A stretch of 64,000 bases of DNA, from the NCBI RefSeq assembly GCF_017571525.1, contig NZ_JAGETY010000010.1, positions 1-64,000 on the forward strand, read 5' to 3'. The notes beneath the pieces were generated by a model. The model did no database searches. It saw only the letters and a list, made by a program, of their open reading frames with translations, and was not told the DNA's origin. This DNA comes from Hymenobacter sp. BT559. GTDB taxonomy: Bacteria > Bacteroidota > Bacteroidia > Cytophagales > Hymenobacteraceae. The position numbers were made by a program, and so were the translations under genes. Each line of letters starts with the position of its first letter. The first letter of the stretch is position 1. This document shows positions 37,135 to 49,920 of this stretch, one piece after another.

Positions 37135-37665
37135 ATGCATAAACAACGAATTGCCATTGACATGGACGAGGTAATGGCCGACTCCATTGCCCGCTTCCAG
37201 GAGTGGTACGGCCGCGACTTCGCCCTGGAGCTGACCCTGGAGGCCCTGCGCGGCAAGAGCCCGCACGAGGCCGTGGCGCCCGAGCATCAGCCCGCCCTGC
37301 GTGCCTACCCCAATGCGGAAGGATTCTTTCGCGACCTGCCAGTTATCAAAGACAGTCAGCGCGTTATCGAGGCGCTGGCCCGGAAATACGAGGTGTTTAT
37401 TGCCACGGCCGCGATGGAGTTTCCGAATTCCTTCCTCGACAAGTACCGATGGCTGGAGCGGCATTTTCCGTTTCTGCACTGGCGCAACTTCGTGTTTTGC
37501 GGCGACAAAAGCATTCTAAACGTCGATTACCTCATCGACGACAACGCCTATAATTTCGACGGCTTGCGCGGCGAGGGACTGCTGTTTGACGCTCCGCACA
37601 ACGCACTCGAAACCCGCTACCGCCGCGTGCACAGCTGGCAGGAAGTAGCGGATATTTTATTGTAA
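37135..37665 (+). CDS. 5'(3')-deoxyribonucleotidase-like HAD phosphatase
   Basis: A protein of 176 aa of the NT5C type. The HAD motif I is DMDEVMAD with nucleophile D9 and acid/base D11, the usual motif II site is near FIATAAMEFP (residue 88) and motif III is DYLIDDNAYNF near residue 137. This group removes phosphate from (deoxy)nucleoside monophosphates in the cytoplasm. The ATG is 9 residues before the nucleophile, as usual. A class II palindrome follows. Confidence 0.88.
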   Translation: MHKQRIAIDMDEVMADSIARFQEWYGRDFALELTLEALRGKSPHEAVAPEHQPALRAYPNAEGFFRDLPVIKDSQRVIEALARKYEVFIATAAMEFPNSFLDKYRWLERHFPFLHWRNFVFCGDKSILNVDYLIDDNAYNFDGLRGEGLLFDAPHNALETRYRRVHSWQEVADILL

Positions 37666-37680
37666 ATTAGTGTTTTGAAT

Positions 37681-37797
37681 AAACAAAAGCACATCATGCT
37701 GAGCTTGTCGAAGCATCTCTATCGCGGTCGTTGGATTAGTAACCCTAGCGGCGTGGTAGAGATGCTTCGGCAGGCTCAGTATGACGTGCTTTTGTTT
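37681..37797. repeat. Class II palindromic element with terminator-like ends
   Basis: Arms begin AAACAAAAGCACATCATGCT and pair over about 45 bases with a few mismatches. The core TCGAAGCATCTC is shared with the element before obgE. The outer AAACAAAAGCAC/GTGCTTTTGTTT ends give A- and T-runs, so the element can end transcription of the convergent nucleotidase and bshA genes. Confidence 0.9.
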
Positions 37798-37808
37798 ACT
37801 GCTCGTGC

Positions 37809-38945
37809 CTAGCGGCGCTGTAAGGCGGCCAGGCCGGCGCGCTCGTAGCACTGCTCGTAGAGCGGTACAATGTTGGCAACGGCAAACTCCTCGGCGCGGG
37901 CGCGGGCGGCGGCTTTAAAGCGCGGCAGGTTTTCGTCTTGTAGGATGAACAGGGCATTTTTGACCATGTCTTCCACGTCGCCGATGTTGCTGACCGTGCC
38001 GGTTACGCCGTCCACGTTCAGCTCGGGAATGCCGCCGGCGTTGGTGCTTACCACCGGCATTTCGCAGGCCATGGCTTCGAGGGCGGCGAGGCCAAAGCTC
38101 TCATTCTCAGAAGGCATGAGGAAAAGGTCGCCCACGCTTAATACTTCTTCCACGGCTTCGAGCTTGCCGAGGAAGCGCACGTCGCGCTGGCAGTCAAGGT
38201 CGCGAGCCAGCTTTTCCATGCGTGAGCGGTCGGGGCCGTCGCCCACCAGCAGCAGCTTGGCCGGAATGTGCTGGCGCACACCGCAGAAAATGCGCAGTAC
38301 GTCTTCGACCCGCTTCACAGTGCGGAAGTTGCTGGTGTGGATGAGCAGCTTCTCGCCCTCGGGCGCAATGGCGGCCCGAAAGTGGCTCTTATCCTGCTTT
38401 TTGAAGCGCTTGAGGTCGATGAAGTTCGGGATAACCTCAATTTTATGCTCGACGGGGAAGTACTCGTAGGTTTCGCGACGCAAGTCGGCCGATACGGCCG
38501 TGACGCCGTCGCTCTCGTTGATGCTGAAGGTCACGACCGGCTCGTAGCTGGCATCCTTGCCCACCAGCGTGATGTCGGTGCCGTGCAGGGTGGTCACCAC
38601 CGGCACCGTGATGCCGCGCGAGCGCAGAATCTGCTTGGCCAGGTAAGCGGCCGAGGCATGCGGAATGGCGTAGTGCACGTGCAGCACATCGAGCTTTTCG
38701 TTCTGCACAATATCCACCATCTTGCTGGCTAGGGCCGACTCGTAGGGCGGAAACTGGAAGAGCGGGTACGTGGGCACGTACACCTCGTGGTAGAAGAGAT
38801 TTTCGTTGAAGAAATCGAGCCGCACCGGCTGGCTGTAGGTAATAAAATGGACCCTGTGGCCGCGTTGGGCCAGGGCTTTGCCCAGCTCGGTGGCTACTAC
38901 GCCGGAGCCGCCGAAAGTGGGATAACAGACAATGCCGATGTTCAT
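37809..38945 (-). CDS. bshA: N-acetyl-alpha-D-glucosaminyl L-malate synthase
   Basis: First enzyme of bacillithiol synthesis: joins GlcNAc from UDP-GlcNAc to L-malate. It is a GT4 enzyme of 378 aa. The opening MNIGIVCYPTFGGSGVVATELGK and the HVHYAIPHASAAYLAKQ and TTLHGTDITLVG blocks are specific to BshA; the donor site has ENESFGLAALEAMACEMPVV with the EX7E pair. No bshB or bshC lies nearby. The gene is divergent from the DUF885 gene. Confidence 0.96.
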   Translation of the reverse strand: MNIGIVCYPTFGGSGVVATELGKALAQRGHRVHFITYSQPVRLDFFNENLFYHEVYVPTYPLFQFPPYESALASKMVDIVQNEKLDVLHVHYAIPHASAAYLAKQILRSRGITVPVVTTLHGTDITLVGKDASYEPVVTFSINESDGVTAVSADLRRETYEYFPVEHKIEVIPNFIDLKRFKKQDKSHFRAAIAPEGEKLLIHTSNFRTVKRVEDVLRIFCGVRQHIPAKLLLVGDGPDRSRMEKLARDLDCQRDVRFLGKLEAVEEVLSVGDLFLMPSENESFGLAALEAMACEMPVVSTNAGGIPELNVDGVTGTVSNIGDVEDMVKNALFILQDENLPRFKAAARARAEEFAVANIVPLYEQCYERAGLAALQRR

Positions 38946-39079
38946 GAGAAAGAAAGAGTAGGCGAGGGGCTAACCGGAATATCCGGCGGAGGTTTGGGCG
39001 GCAACCCCGGCGGCCCCGCCCGTGACTTTAGCGCCAGTGCTCCGCTATAGACTGGCTAGGTTAGCCCGTGGCTGCCGCG

Positions 39080-39087
39080 TAGCTTTG
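39080..39087 (+). promoter_or_regulatory. -7 promoter box TAGCTTTG for the DUF885 gene
   Basis: Exact consensus match, 27 bases before the ATG. Confidence 0.55.
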
Positions 39088-39113
39088 ATTTCCTATTTAT
39101 TCTTGATTTCTTA

Positions 39114-40907
39114 ATGAAGCACTTTTTACTGTTAGGGTGCCTGGTGGCGGGGCTGGCTAGCCCTGTGCTGGCGCAGCCCACGCGGACAAACTCTCTCACG
39201 GCCAAGCCGGTAGGTTCGTCGCCGCTGGCCGCGCTGTTTACGAATTATTGGGAAGAGCAGGCGCGGCTGTTTCCGCTGCAAGCCACCGCGCAGGGCGATA
39301 ACCGCTACAACGACCAGCTGCCCAACTCGGGCACCCGTGAGTTTCGGCGCCAGCAGCGCAGCTTGTACGAGCGCTACCAAAGCCAGCTGGCGCGCATCGA
39401 CCGCAGCAAGCTTTCGGCGGCCGACCAGACGAGCTACGACGTATTTGCCTATGAGATGAAGAGCCGGCTGGCTAGCCTGGCGCAGCCCACCTGGACCATG
39501 CCCTTCACCCAGTTTAGCGGCCTGCCGCTGGAGCTGGCGCAGCTAGGGGCCGGCACCGGCGCGCAGCCCTTCAAAACCGTGCGGGACTACGACAACTGGC
39601 TGGCCCGTGTGCGCCAGTTTCCGGCGTGGGCCGATACGGCGGTGGCCGATTTTCGGCACGGCATGCGCACCGGCGTGGTGCTGCCCAAGGTGCTGGTGCA
39701 GAAAATGATACCCCAGCTGGAGGCGCTGGCCGTGGCCGACCCCAGCCAGAGTGTGTTTTATGGGCCGATTAAGCAGCTGCCGGCCAGCTTCTCGGCCGCC
39801 GACAAGCAGCGCCTCACGGCCGCCTATGAGCAGGCCATCCGCACGCAGCTGGTGCCCAGCTACCAGCGGCTAGCCACGTTTTTGAAAAACGACTACCTGC
39901 CGGCGGCCCGCACCAGCACCGGCATCGCGGCCGTGCCGGGCGGCGCCGACATGTACACCACCGCTGTGGCGTACTGGACTACCACCACACGCACACCGGA
40001 AGAAATTTACCAGACCGGCCAGTCGGAGGTGGCCCGCATTAAGGGCGAGATGGAGCAGGTGCGCCAGCAGCTCGGCTACGCGGGCGACCTAAAATCGCTG
40101 CTGGCCTCGCTCAGCACCGACCCCAAGTTTCGGCCCTACAAAACGCCTGAAGACGTGCTCAACGGCTTCCGCGCCATTCAGGGCCGGGTGACGCCGGGCT
40201 TGCCGCGCCTGTTTGGGCGCATGCCCAAAACGGCGTTCGAGATTCGGCAGACGGAGGCGTTTCGGGCGGCTTCGGCCAGCGCGCAGTACAACCGCGGCGC
40301 GGCCGATGGCTCGCGGCCGGGCATTTTCTACGTGCCCATCCTCGACGCCACCAAGTACAAGACGCCGGGCATGGAGTCGCTGTTTTTGCACGAGGCCATT
40401 CCCGGGCACCACTTCCAGGTATCGTTGCAGCAGGAGAATACCAATCTGCCCAAGTTTCAGCGGTTTGCCTTCTACTCGGCCTTTAGCGAAGGCTGGGCGC
40501 TGTATACCGAAAGCCTGGGCAAGGAGCTAGGCATGTACACCGACCCCTACCAGTACCTGGGCGCGCTGAGCGCCGAGATGCACCGCGCCATCCGGCTGGT
40601 GGTGGATGTAGGAATGCACGCCAAGGGCCTCACCCGCGAGCAGGCCATTCAGTATATGCTTGACAACGAGGCCACGACCGAGCAGGGCGCCACTGCCGAA
40701 ATCGAGCGCTACATGGCCTGGCCCGGCCAGGCGCTGGCCTACAAAACCGGCCAGCTCAAAATACGGGAGCTGCGCACGCGCTACGAAAAGCAGCTGGGGC
40801 CGAAGTTCTCGCTCAAGGCCTTCCACGACGAGCTGCTGCTCGATGGGGCCATGCCGCTGGCCGTGCTCGAGCGAAGAATGGATGCCTGGGCCGCGCGCCA
40901 GAAGTAA
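39114..40907 (+). CDS. DUF885 family exported protein, putative zinc peptidase
   Basis: A protein of 597 aa with a signal peptide ending AGLASPVLAQ. The DUF885 hallmark HEAIPGHH (from H426) is a zinc site like the HExxH of metallopeptidases, and the FSEGWALYTE segment 35-40 residues later supplies the further glutamate. It is therefore probably periplasmic or surface-located and cleaves peptides. The next gene (M28 peptidase) starts 47 bases downstream on the same strand. Confidence 0.92.
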   Translation: MKHFLLLGCLVAGLASPVLAQPTRTNSLTAKPVGSSPLAALFTNYWEEQARLFPLQATAQGDNRYNDQLPNSGTREFRRQQRSLYERYQSQLARIDRSKLSAADQTSYDVFAYEMKSRLASLAQPTWTMPFTQFSGLPLELAQLGAGTGAQPFKTVRDYDNWLARVRQFPAWADTAVADFRHGMRTGVVLPKVLVQKMIPQLEALAVADPSQSVFYGPIKQLPASFSAADKQRLTAAYEQAIRTQLVPSYQRLATFLKNDYLPAARTSTGIAAVPGGADMYTTAVAYWTTTTRTPEEIYQTGQSEVARIKGEMEQVRQQLGYAGDLKSLLASLSTDPKFRPYKTPEDVLNGFRAIQGRVTPGLPRLFGRMPKTAFEIRQTEAFRAASASAQYNRGAADGSRPGIFYVPILDATKYKTPGMESLFLHEAIPGHHFQVSLQQENTNLPKFQRFAFYSAFSEGWALYTESLGKELGMYTDPYQYLGALSAEMHRAIRLVVDVGMHAKGLTREQAIQYMLDNEATTEQGATAEIERYMAWPGQALAYKTGQLKIRELRTRYEKQLGPKFSLKAFHDELLLDGAMPLAVLERRMDAWAARQK

Positions 40908-40954
40908 AACGCCAGAAAATCCACAGACCATGGTGCGAAGCTTGTCACAGCAGA

Positions 40955-42505
40955 ATGAGTCTATTTGCTAAACGCAGTTCCTTTTCAATTCCCTTTCTAG
41001 TGAGACACAGATTTTACCTCCTGGCGGCCCTGACCCTGGCCGCCCCCCTAGCCGGCCAGGCGCAAAAAACCAAGGTCAAGGTGAAGCCCGCCACAACGGC
41101 TAGCCCCTCCGCCAACGCCGAAAGCGCCATCAAGGAAGCCGACATCAAGCGCGACCTGTTTGCGCTGGCCGGCGACCACTTTCGGGGCCGCGAGGGCGGC
41201 ACGCTCGACGAGCTGAAAGCCTCGGTGTGGCTGGCCGACCAGATTCGGGCCACCGGCATGCTGCCAGCCGGCGACGACGGCACCTACTTCCAGTGGTTTA
41301 ACCTGCAGCGCACCCGCCTTAGCAAAAGCAGCACGCTGCGCATCGGCACCCACGAAATCAAGCTGGACCAGGATGGCTCGGTAACGGCCCCGACCAACGC
41401 CAGCATTAACGCGCCGCTCGTGTACGTGGGCACCGGCTCGGCTGCTGAGGTAGCCAAGGTGGACATAAAAGGCAAGGCCGTGGCGGTGCAGATTTCGGGC
41501 GCGCCCACCGATGGCATCAGCTACCGGCGCTACGTGTTTGGCAAGTTCAGCGGGCAGGCTAGCGAGCTGATGAAGGCTGGCGCGGTGGCAGTGGTCTACA
41601 TTTCAGACGCCCGCGCACAGGCCGTTTACGACCACTGGAGCCACGTTTTTGAGCGGGGGCGCTATAGTCTGCCCGGTGCGGCCAGCACCCGGGTGGTGAA
41701 TACGCCCCCCGTATTCTGGCTGCCGACCAGCGCCGCCAGCTGGGTGCAGCAGCCCGGCCAGCAACTCGTGGCCGACCTCAAGGTGGAGAGCTTCCAGTAC
41801 CCGTCGGTGAACATCGTGGCTAAGCAGCCCGGCACCGACGCGCAGCTGAAAAAAGAGTACGTGCTTTTCAGCACCCACCAGGACCACGACGGCGTGCGGG
41901 CACCCATTGCCGGCGACTCTATCTACAACGGCGCCGACGACAACGCCACCGGCTGCGCGGCGCTGCTAGCCATTATGCGTGCCTTCAAGGAGAAGCCGGC
42001 CCGCCGCTCGGCGCTGTTCGTGTACCAGGGCTCGGAGGAGCGCGGGCTTATTGGCTCAACGTATTTTTCGGCGCATCCTACGGTGCCGCAGTCGTCCATT
42101 GTGGCGGTGCTTAATGCCGAGATGATGGGCCGCAATGCTCCCGATTCGGCCGCGCTGCTGGGCTCGACGCCGCCGCACATGAACTCGTCGGACCTCGTGA
42201 AAACGGCCCTGGCGGCCAACCAGGCCGGCCCCAAATTCAAGCTCGATACCGAGTGGGACAAGCCAACCCACCCCGAGGGCTGGTACTTCCGCTCCGACCA
42301 CCTGCCGTATGCGCGGCTGGGCATCCCGGCCATCATGTACACCTCGCTGCTGCACGTCGATTACCACACCCCGCGCGACGAGCCCCAGCGCATCGACTAC
42401 CACAAGCTGCTGCACATGACGCAGTGGATGTACCTCACCGGCTGGGCCGTGGCCAACCGCACCGCGCCGCCCGCCCGCGAGCCCGGCTTCAAGCTGGAGC
42501 GCTAG
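40955..42505 (+). CDS. M28-family exported peptidase
   Basis: A protein of 516 aa with an N-terminal export signal (hydrophobic run to about residue 35, ending LAGQAQ). A PA-like domain lies in the middle (GKAVAVQISGAPTDG), set into the M28 zinc fold. Likely ligands are in STHQDHDG, NGADDNATG, the EE of YQGSEERGL, the AEMMGRN segment and HVDYHTPRDE near the C-terminus. The family contains aminopeptidases and glutamate carboxypeptidases. A terminator follows. Confidence 0.92.
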   Translation: MSLFAKRSSFSIPFLVRHRFYLLAALTLAAPLAGQAQKTKVKVKPATTASPSANAESAIKEADIKRDLFALAGDHFRGREGGTLDELKASVWLADQIRATGMLPAGDDGTYFQWFNLQRTRLSKSSTLRIGTHEIKLDQDGSVTAPTNASINAPLVYVGTGSAAEVAKVDIKGKAVAVQISGAPTDGISYRRYVFGKFSGQASELMKAGAVAVVYISDARAQAVYDHWSHVFERGRYSLPGAASTRVVNTPPVFWLPTSAASWVQQPGQQLVADLKVESFQYPSVNIVAKQPGTDAQLKKEYVLFSTHQDHDGVRAPIAGDSIYNGADDNATGCAALLAIMRAFKEKPARRSALFVYQGSEERGLIGSTYFSAHPTVPQSSIVAVLNAEMMGRNAPDSAALLGSTPPHMNSSDLVKTALAANQAGPKFKLDTEWDKPTHPEGWYFRSDHLPYARLGIPAIMYTSLLHVDYHTPRDEPQRIDYHKLLHMTQWMYLTGWAVANRTAPPAREPGFKLER

Positions 42506-42522
42506 GGTAGAGGCTGGTAGTA

Positions 42523-42569
42523 AAGGCGGCTATAAGGCAGGTGCATCTACTTGTTTTATAGCCGCTTTT
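42523..42569 (+). terminator. Intrinsic terminator after the M28 gene
   Basis: GCGGCTATAA (42526-42535) pairs exactly with TTATAGCCGC (42556-42565) around a 20-base loop and is followed by TTTT. Confidence 0.75.
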
Positions 42570-42652
42570 GCGTAGAATGGCAGGCCGCTCACGTTATTTG
42601 TGGCGGTAGAAGTCGCCGCTTGGTTCACCTTCAGTAGTTCTCCGTCTTCTTT

Positions 42653-44227
42653 ATGAAAACAAGCCTTTTTACGCTCTTACTTTCAGCCGCTTTGTGGCAC
42701 TCGGCCGCCAGGGCCCAAACCGCGCCACCCGCTGCCACACCCCTCGACGTGGCGGCCGTAGACGCCACCGTGGCTCGCACCCTCAAAGCCTTCGACGTGC
42801 CCGGTATTGCCGTAGCCGTGGTCAAGGATGGGCAGGTGGTGATGGCCAAAGGCTACGGCGTGCGCTCGCTGAAAACCAAGGAGCCAGTCGATGCCAACAC
42901 GCTTTTCGGCATTGCTTCTAACACCAAAGCCTTCACCACCGCCGCGCTAGGCCTGCTGGTGGAGGAAGGCAAACTGCACTGGGATGACAAGGTGACCAAG
43001 TACATCCCTGAGTTTCAGATGTACGACCCCTACGCGACGGCCGAATTCACGGTGCGCGACCTGCTGTGCCACCGCAGCGGCCTGGGCCTCGGGGCCGGCG
43101 ACCTGATGCAGTTTCCGGATTCGGCCGACTTTACGACGGCCGATGTCATTCACAGCCTGCGCTATTTTAAGCCCGTATCGTCGTTTCGCAGCAAGTTCGA
43201 TTATGATAACAGCCTCTACATCGTGGCCGGCGAAGTAGTGGCGCGGGTGAGCGGTCAGCCCTGGAACACGTTTGTCGAAACCCGCTTGCTGAAGCCGCTG
43301 GGTATGAGCCGCAGCGCTACCGTGTATGCCCGCCTGCCCGACCCTACCAACGTGATTGATGCCCACGGGCCGGTCGATGGCAAAATACAAGTAATTCGGC
43401 GCGACCTGAATACGCTGCTAGGCCCCGCCGGCGGCATCTACAGCAGCGTAGCCGACCTGAGCAAGTGGGCAATGATGCTGATGGGTGGGCCGGGTGCCCC
43501 GGCCCCGCTGCTCAAGCCGGCCACCCTGAACGAACTGTGGACACCGCAAACTATTCTGCCGGTTAGCTCGGCGCCTTCGCCCTACAACACGCACTTTGCC
43601 GCCTACGGGCTAGGGTGGTTTTTGCGCGATGTGCGCGGCTATAAGGAGGTGTCGCACACCGGCGGCGAAATCGGCATGGTCACCGAAGTAAAGCTGATTC
43701 CGGAGCTGCACCTGGGTATTATCGTGCTCACCAACCAGGAAAACGGTGCGGCCTTCACGGCCATTTCCAGTACCATTGAAGACCACTACCTGGGCGTAAC
43801 CGGCCTCGACCGCGTGCAGCTGCTGGTAGACCGCCTGAAAACGCGCAACGCCGATGCCGACAAAACTACCGTTGCGGTGTGGCAGCAGGTGGCTGCCGCC
43901 CAAAAAGCCGCTGGCAAGCACCCTAGCTACACGGCCTTCGTAGGCCGTTACCACGATGCTTGGCTGGGCGATGTAAACATTTATAAGCAGAGCAACCAGC
44001 TGTGGATGAAGGCCGTGCGCGCTCCGCGCCTGGTGGGCCAGCTGCTGCCTTACACTGGCAATACCTACGTGGTGCGCTGGAAGGCCCGCAGCTTTAATGC
44101 CGATGCCTTTGCCGATTTTGCCCTCGACCAGCAGGGCCGCGCCGCCAGCATCAAGATGAAGCCGATTTCGCCCCTCACCGATTTTAGCTACGATTTTCAG
44201 GACCTCGCCCTGCAGCGGGTGGAGTAG
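42653..44227 (+). CDS. Serine hydrolase of the class C beta-lactamase fold
   Basis: A protein of 524 aa with a signal peptide (to about residue 21, SAARAQ). The catalytic S89 and K92 lie in ASNTKAF, the Tyr motif is DYDNSLYIV, and the third motif is HTGGEIG. About 110 residues after the fold (KHPSYTAFVGRYHDAW onward) form a DUF3471-type beta domain. Such proteins are D-aminopeptidases, esterases or peptidases; resistance to beta-lactams is not implied. It is in line with the flanking exported peptidase genes. Confidence 0.92.
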   Translation: MKTSLFTLLLSAALWHSAARAQTAPPAATPLDVAAVDATVARTLKAFDVPGIAVAVVKDGQVVMAKGYGVRSLKTKEPVDANTLFGIASNTKAFTTAALGLLVEEGKLHWDDKVTKYIPEFQMYDPYATAEFTVRDLLCHRSGLGLGAGDLMQFPDSADFTTADVIHSLRYFKPVSSFRSKFDYDNSLYIVAGEVVARVSGQPWNTFVETRLLKPLGMSRSATVYARLPDPTNVIDAHGPVDGKIQVIRRDLNTLLGPAGGIYSSVADLSKWAMMLMGGPGAPAPLLKPATLNELWTPQTILPVSSAPSPYNTHFAAYGLGWFLRDVRGYKEVSHTGGEIGMVTEVKLIPELHLGIIVLTNQENGAAFTAISSTIEDHYLGVTGLDRVQLLVDRLKTRNADADKTTVAVWQQVAAAQKAAGKHPSYTAFVGRYHDAWLGDVNIYKQSNQLWMKAVRAPRLVGQLLPYTGNTYVVRWKARSFNADAFADFALDQQGRAASIKMKPISPLTDFSYDFQDLALQRVE

Positions 44228-44424
44228 GGGTTAGCCAGCGGCGAATTGACTTCCCGGCCCTAACGGTAGGCTCTGGTCCGATGCTCGTCGGGCCAGCCTG
44301 CCGTTGGGGCTATTTTTGCGGCGCGGCTTGCAGCGTCAGGCCGTTTTTTGCGTTAGTAGCTAGAGTGGCCGGGGTTGCTGAAAAATGACCCTAGCGCTTC
44401 ACAGACGCTACATTTTAGCCTGCT

Positions 44425-46320
44425 TTGTTGAAAAATACTGCCCGCTTTTCCCGCCCGCTGTTGCTGGTGCTGCTTGTGCTCACGCACGCGGCCAGCTTTG
44501 CCCAAACCGCCCTGCCGATGCCGCGCAACCTGCGCGCCACCTATGACAAGGGCACCCGCAGCCCCGATGGCCGCCCTGGCCCGCACTACTGGCAAAACAC
44601 GGCCGATTATAACATCGAGGTGGTGTTTAATCCCGCCACGCGCAAGCTGGAGGGAGAGGTGAAAATCGTGTACCAGAACAACAGCCCCGACGAGTTGCAC
44701 GAGCTCTGGTTTAAGCTCTACCCCAACCTCTACCAGGCTGGCGCGCCGCGCACCACCAAGTTTCGCGCTGAGGATACCGGCACGGGCGTTTCGATTTCCA
44801 GGCTCAGCCTAGCCGGGCAGGAAATTGATGTGAAGTCGCTGGCCATCGAGAATACCAACATGACTGTGCCGCTCGCCCAGCCCCTCGGGCCGGGGCAAAC
44901 GGTGGAAGTGGCCATCGACTACTCCTACATTCTCAACGAGGGCTCGCACCAACGCACCGGCGAGATTGAGCCGGGCGCGGCGTTCATCGCCTATTTCTTC
45001 CCGCGCATTGCGGTGTACGATGATATAGATGGCTGGAACAAAGTGCCTTACCTCGGCGGCCCGGAGTTCTATAATGACTTCTGCCACTTCTCGGTTGATA
45101 TTACCATGCCGCGCAACTACGTGGTATGGGCCACCGGCGACCTCACCAATGCCAGCCAGGTGCTCACCAAAAAGTACGTAAACCGCCTGCACGAGGCTAG
45201 CACAAAGGATGGCATCGTCACCATCATCGACAGCACCGACCTACGCCGCCACGACTACACCGCCGGCCGTGGCGACAACACCTGGCACTTCGACGCGCGC
45301 GACGTAACCGACTTTGCCTTTGCAACTTCCGAGCACTACGTGTGGCAGTCGACCAGCCTCGTGGTGGACCCCGCCACCAAGCGCCGCACCCGCGTCGATG
45401 CCGTGTACAACACCAAGCACCACGACTTCCGCGACGTGATTGAAATAGCCCGGCGCACGGTGCAGGCCATGAGCTACACCTTTCCCAAGTGGCCTTACCC
45501 CTACAATCACGAAACGGTGTTCGACGGCCTCGACCAGATGGAGTACCCGATGATGGTGAACGACAACCCCACCCGCACCCGCGAGGAGGCCATCACGCTC
45601 ACCGACCACGAGATTTTCCACACGATGTTCCCGTTCTACATGGGCATCAACGAGACGAAATACGGCTGGATGGACGAGGGCTGGGCCACCATCGGCGAGT
45701 GGATAATCTCGTCCATCATCCAGCCCGGCCTTATCGACGACTACGGCATGGTACCCTACGCCCACGCCGCCGGCACCGAGGACGACCTCCCCATCGTGAC
45801 CCTTACGACCCAGCAAAGTGGCGCGCCGTTCTTCCTCAACTCGTATCCCAAGCCGGGGCTAGGGTACCTCTACGTAAAGGATATGCTCGGTGATGAGCTG
45901 TTTACCAAGGCCTTGCACACCTACATCCGCACCTGGCACGGCAAGCACCCCATGCCCTACGACTTCTTCTACTCGATGAACGCCGGCGCGGGCCAGAACC
46001 TCGACTGGTTCTGGCAGCGCTGGTTTTTCGACAGCGGCTACCCCGACCTGGCCATCACGACCGTAGTGCGTCCCGCCGACAAACCCGCCCAGATAACCGT
46101 CACCGCCAAAGGCAGCAAGCCCGTGCCCATCGACCTGACCGTGACCTTCGACAACGGCACGGAAGAGAAAATTCACCGCAGCATCGCCGTGTGGAAAGAC
46201 GACGCCAAAACCGTAACGCTGCCCGTGCGCAGCGGCCGCACCATCACGAAAGTAACCCTAGGCAGCCTCTACGTGCCCGACAGCTACCCCACCGATAACA
46301 TGTGGACGGCGCCGCAGTAG
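44425..46320 (+). CDS. M1-family exported metallopeptidase
   Basis: A protein of 631 aa with a signal peptide (ending HAASFAQ). The zinc motif is H395-E396-x-x-H399 with the third ligand E418 (DEGWA), spaced as in aminopeptidase N. GLDQMEYPMMV stands where the GAMEN substrate motif lies in other M1 enzymes. The start is TTG; no ATG is available before the signal peptide. It probably degrades peptides in the periplasm or outside the cell. It follows the serine hydrolase by 197 bases. Confidence 0.93.
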   Translation: MLKNTARFSRPLLLVLLVLTHAASFAQTALPMPRNLRATYDKGTRSPDGRPGPHYWQNTADYNIEVVFNPATRKLEGEVKIVYQNNSPDELHELWFKLYPNLYQAGAPRTTKFRAEDTGTGVSISRLSLAGQEIDVKSLAIENTNMTVPLAQPLGPGQTVEVAIDYSYILNEGSHQRTGEIEPGAAFIAYFFPRIAVYDDIDGWNKVPYLGGPEFYNDFCHFSVDITMPRNYVVWATGDLTNASQVLTKKYVNRLHEASTKDGIVTIIDSTDLRRHDYTAGRGDNTWHFDARDVTDFAFATSEHYVWQSTSLVVDPATKRRTRVDAVYNTKHHDFRDVIEIARRTVQAMSYTFPKWPYPYNHETVFDGLDQMEYPMMVNDNPTRTREEAITLTDHEIFHTMFPFYMGINETKYGWMDEGWATIGEWIISSIIQPGLIDDYGMVPYAHAAGTEDDLPIVTLTTQQSGAPFFLNSYPKPGLGYLYVKDMLGDELFTKALHTYIRTWHGKHPMPYDFFYSMNAGAGQNLDWFWQRWFFDSGYPDLAITTVVRPADKPAQITVTAKGSKPVPIDLTVTFDNGTEEKIHRSIAVWKDDAKTVTLPVRSGRTITKVTLGSLYVPDSYPTDNMWTAPQ

Positions 46321-46349
46321 TTTACTTAACAGCTACTTACTGTAAAAAG

Positions 46350-46802
46350 ATGAGCAAGACGCTACTAGCTGTTTTCGTAATTCTAGGTATCGTGTCAGAG
46401 GCTCAAGCCCAGCGGTGGGCGCCTAGTATTGATTCCACTGCCTGTGGAAAAATTAGCGCAGTAACTACTTCCTATTTTGATACCATTGCTACCTATGTAG
46501 AAGGACGCGTAATCGACGGAGCAACAAAGAAGCCTATTAGCAAGGCAGTTATTCATGTTGCTTACTATGATTGCCATAGTATTGCGCTGAAGACTAAGGA
46601 AGTAGTATGCGATGAAAAAGGTATTTTTAAGTTAGGCTGGGTAGGCTGTGCCAGCGCGCGGCTTCTGACCGTAGAGGCACTTGGTTTTTGCACCATGCAA
46701 ACGGGTAGAGTGACAATGGGAGGACTTTCCGAAGTAATAGCTGAACTACTGCCCTTAGCAGTAACCAATGAGGGCGGCCTTCCACCAAAAAATAAAAAAT
46801 AG
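46350..46802 (+). CDS. Small exported protein with carboxypeptidase-regulatory-like domain
   Basis: A protein of 150 aa with a signal peptide (MSKTLLAVFVILGIVSEAQA). The middle reads VEGRVIDGATKKPISKAVIHV, the start of a CarboxypepD_reg/Kre9-like beta sandwich common in Bacteroidota surface proteins. Cys residues at several places (e.g. STACGK, YYDCHS, VGCASA, LGFCTM) could form disulfides. The coding sequence is less GC-rich than its neighbours. It converges with the GH3-fusion gene. Function unknown. Confidence 0.75.
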   Translation: MSKTLLAVFVILGIVSEAQAQRWAPSIDSTACGKISAVTTSYFDTIATYVEGRVIDGATKKPISKAVIHVAYYDCHSIALKTKEVVCDEKGIFKLGWVGCASARLLTVEALGFCTMQTGRVTMGGLSEVIAELLPLAVTNEGGLPPKNKK

Positions 46803-46874
46803 ATTAGTCACTGGCAATCTCTTCGCTGACACAAGCTACGCTATGTTATGCTTGCGTCGGTTAAACCAGCGTCA

Positions 46875-49871
<2,997 letters not shown>

Positions 49872-49920
49872 CAGCCCTAGGCGGGAAGTTTTAGAGGTAG
49901 AAAAGGCGGCTTGCAGCGGC

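Noticed and set aside
42653..44227. Antibiotic-resistance beta-lactamase
   Set aside because: The fold is shared, but the length, the C-terminal DUF3471-like domain and the context fit an exported esterase or peptidase of the wider family.
46825..46860. Imperfect 11-bp stem between the small secreted protein and the GH3-fusion gene
   Set aside because: One mismatch, one wobble and no T-run; not strong enough to call a terminator.
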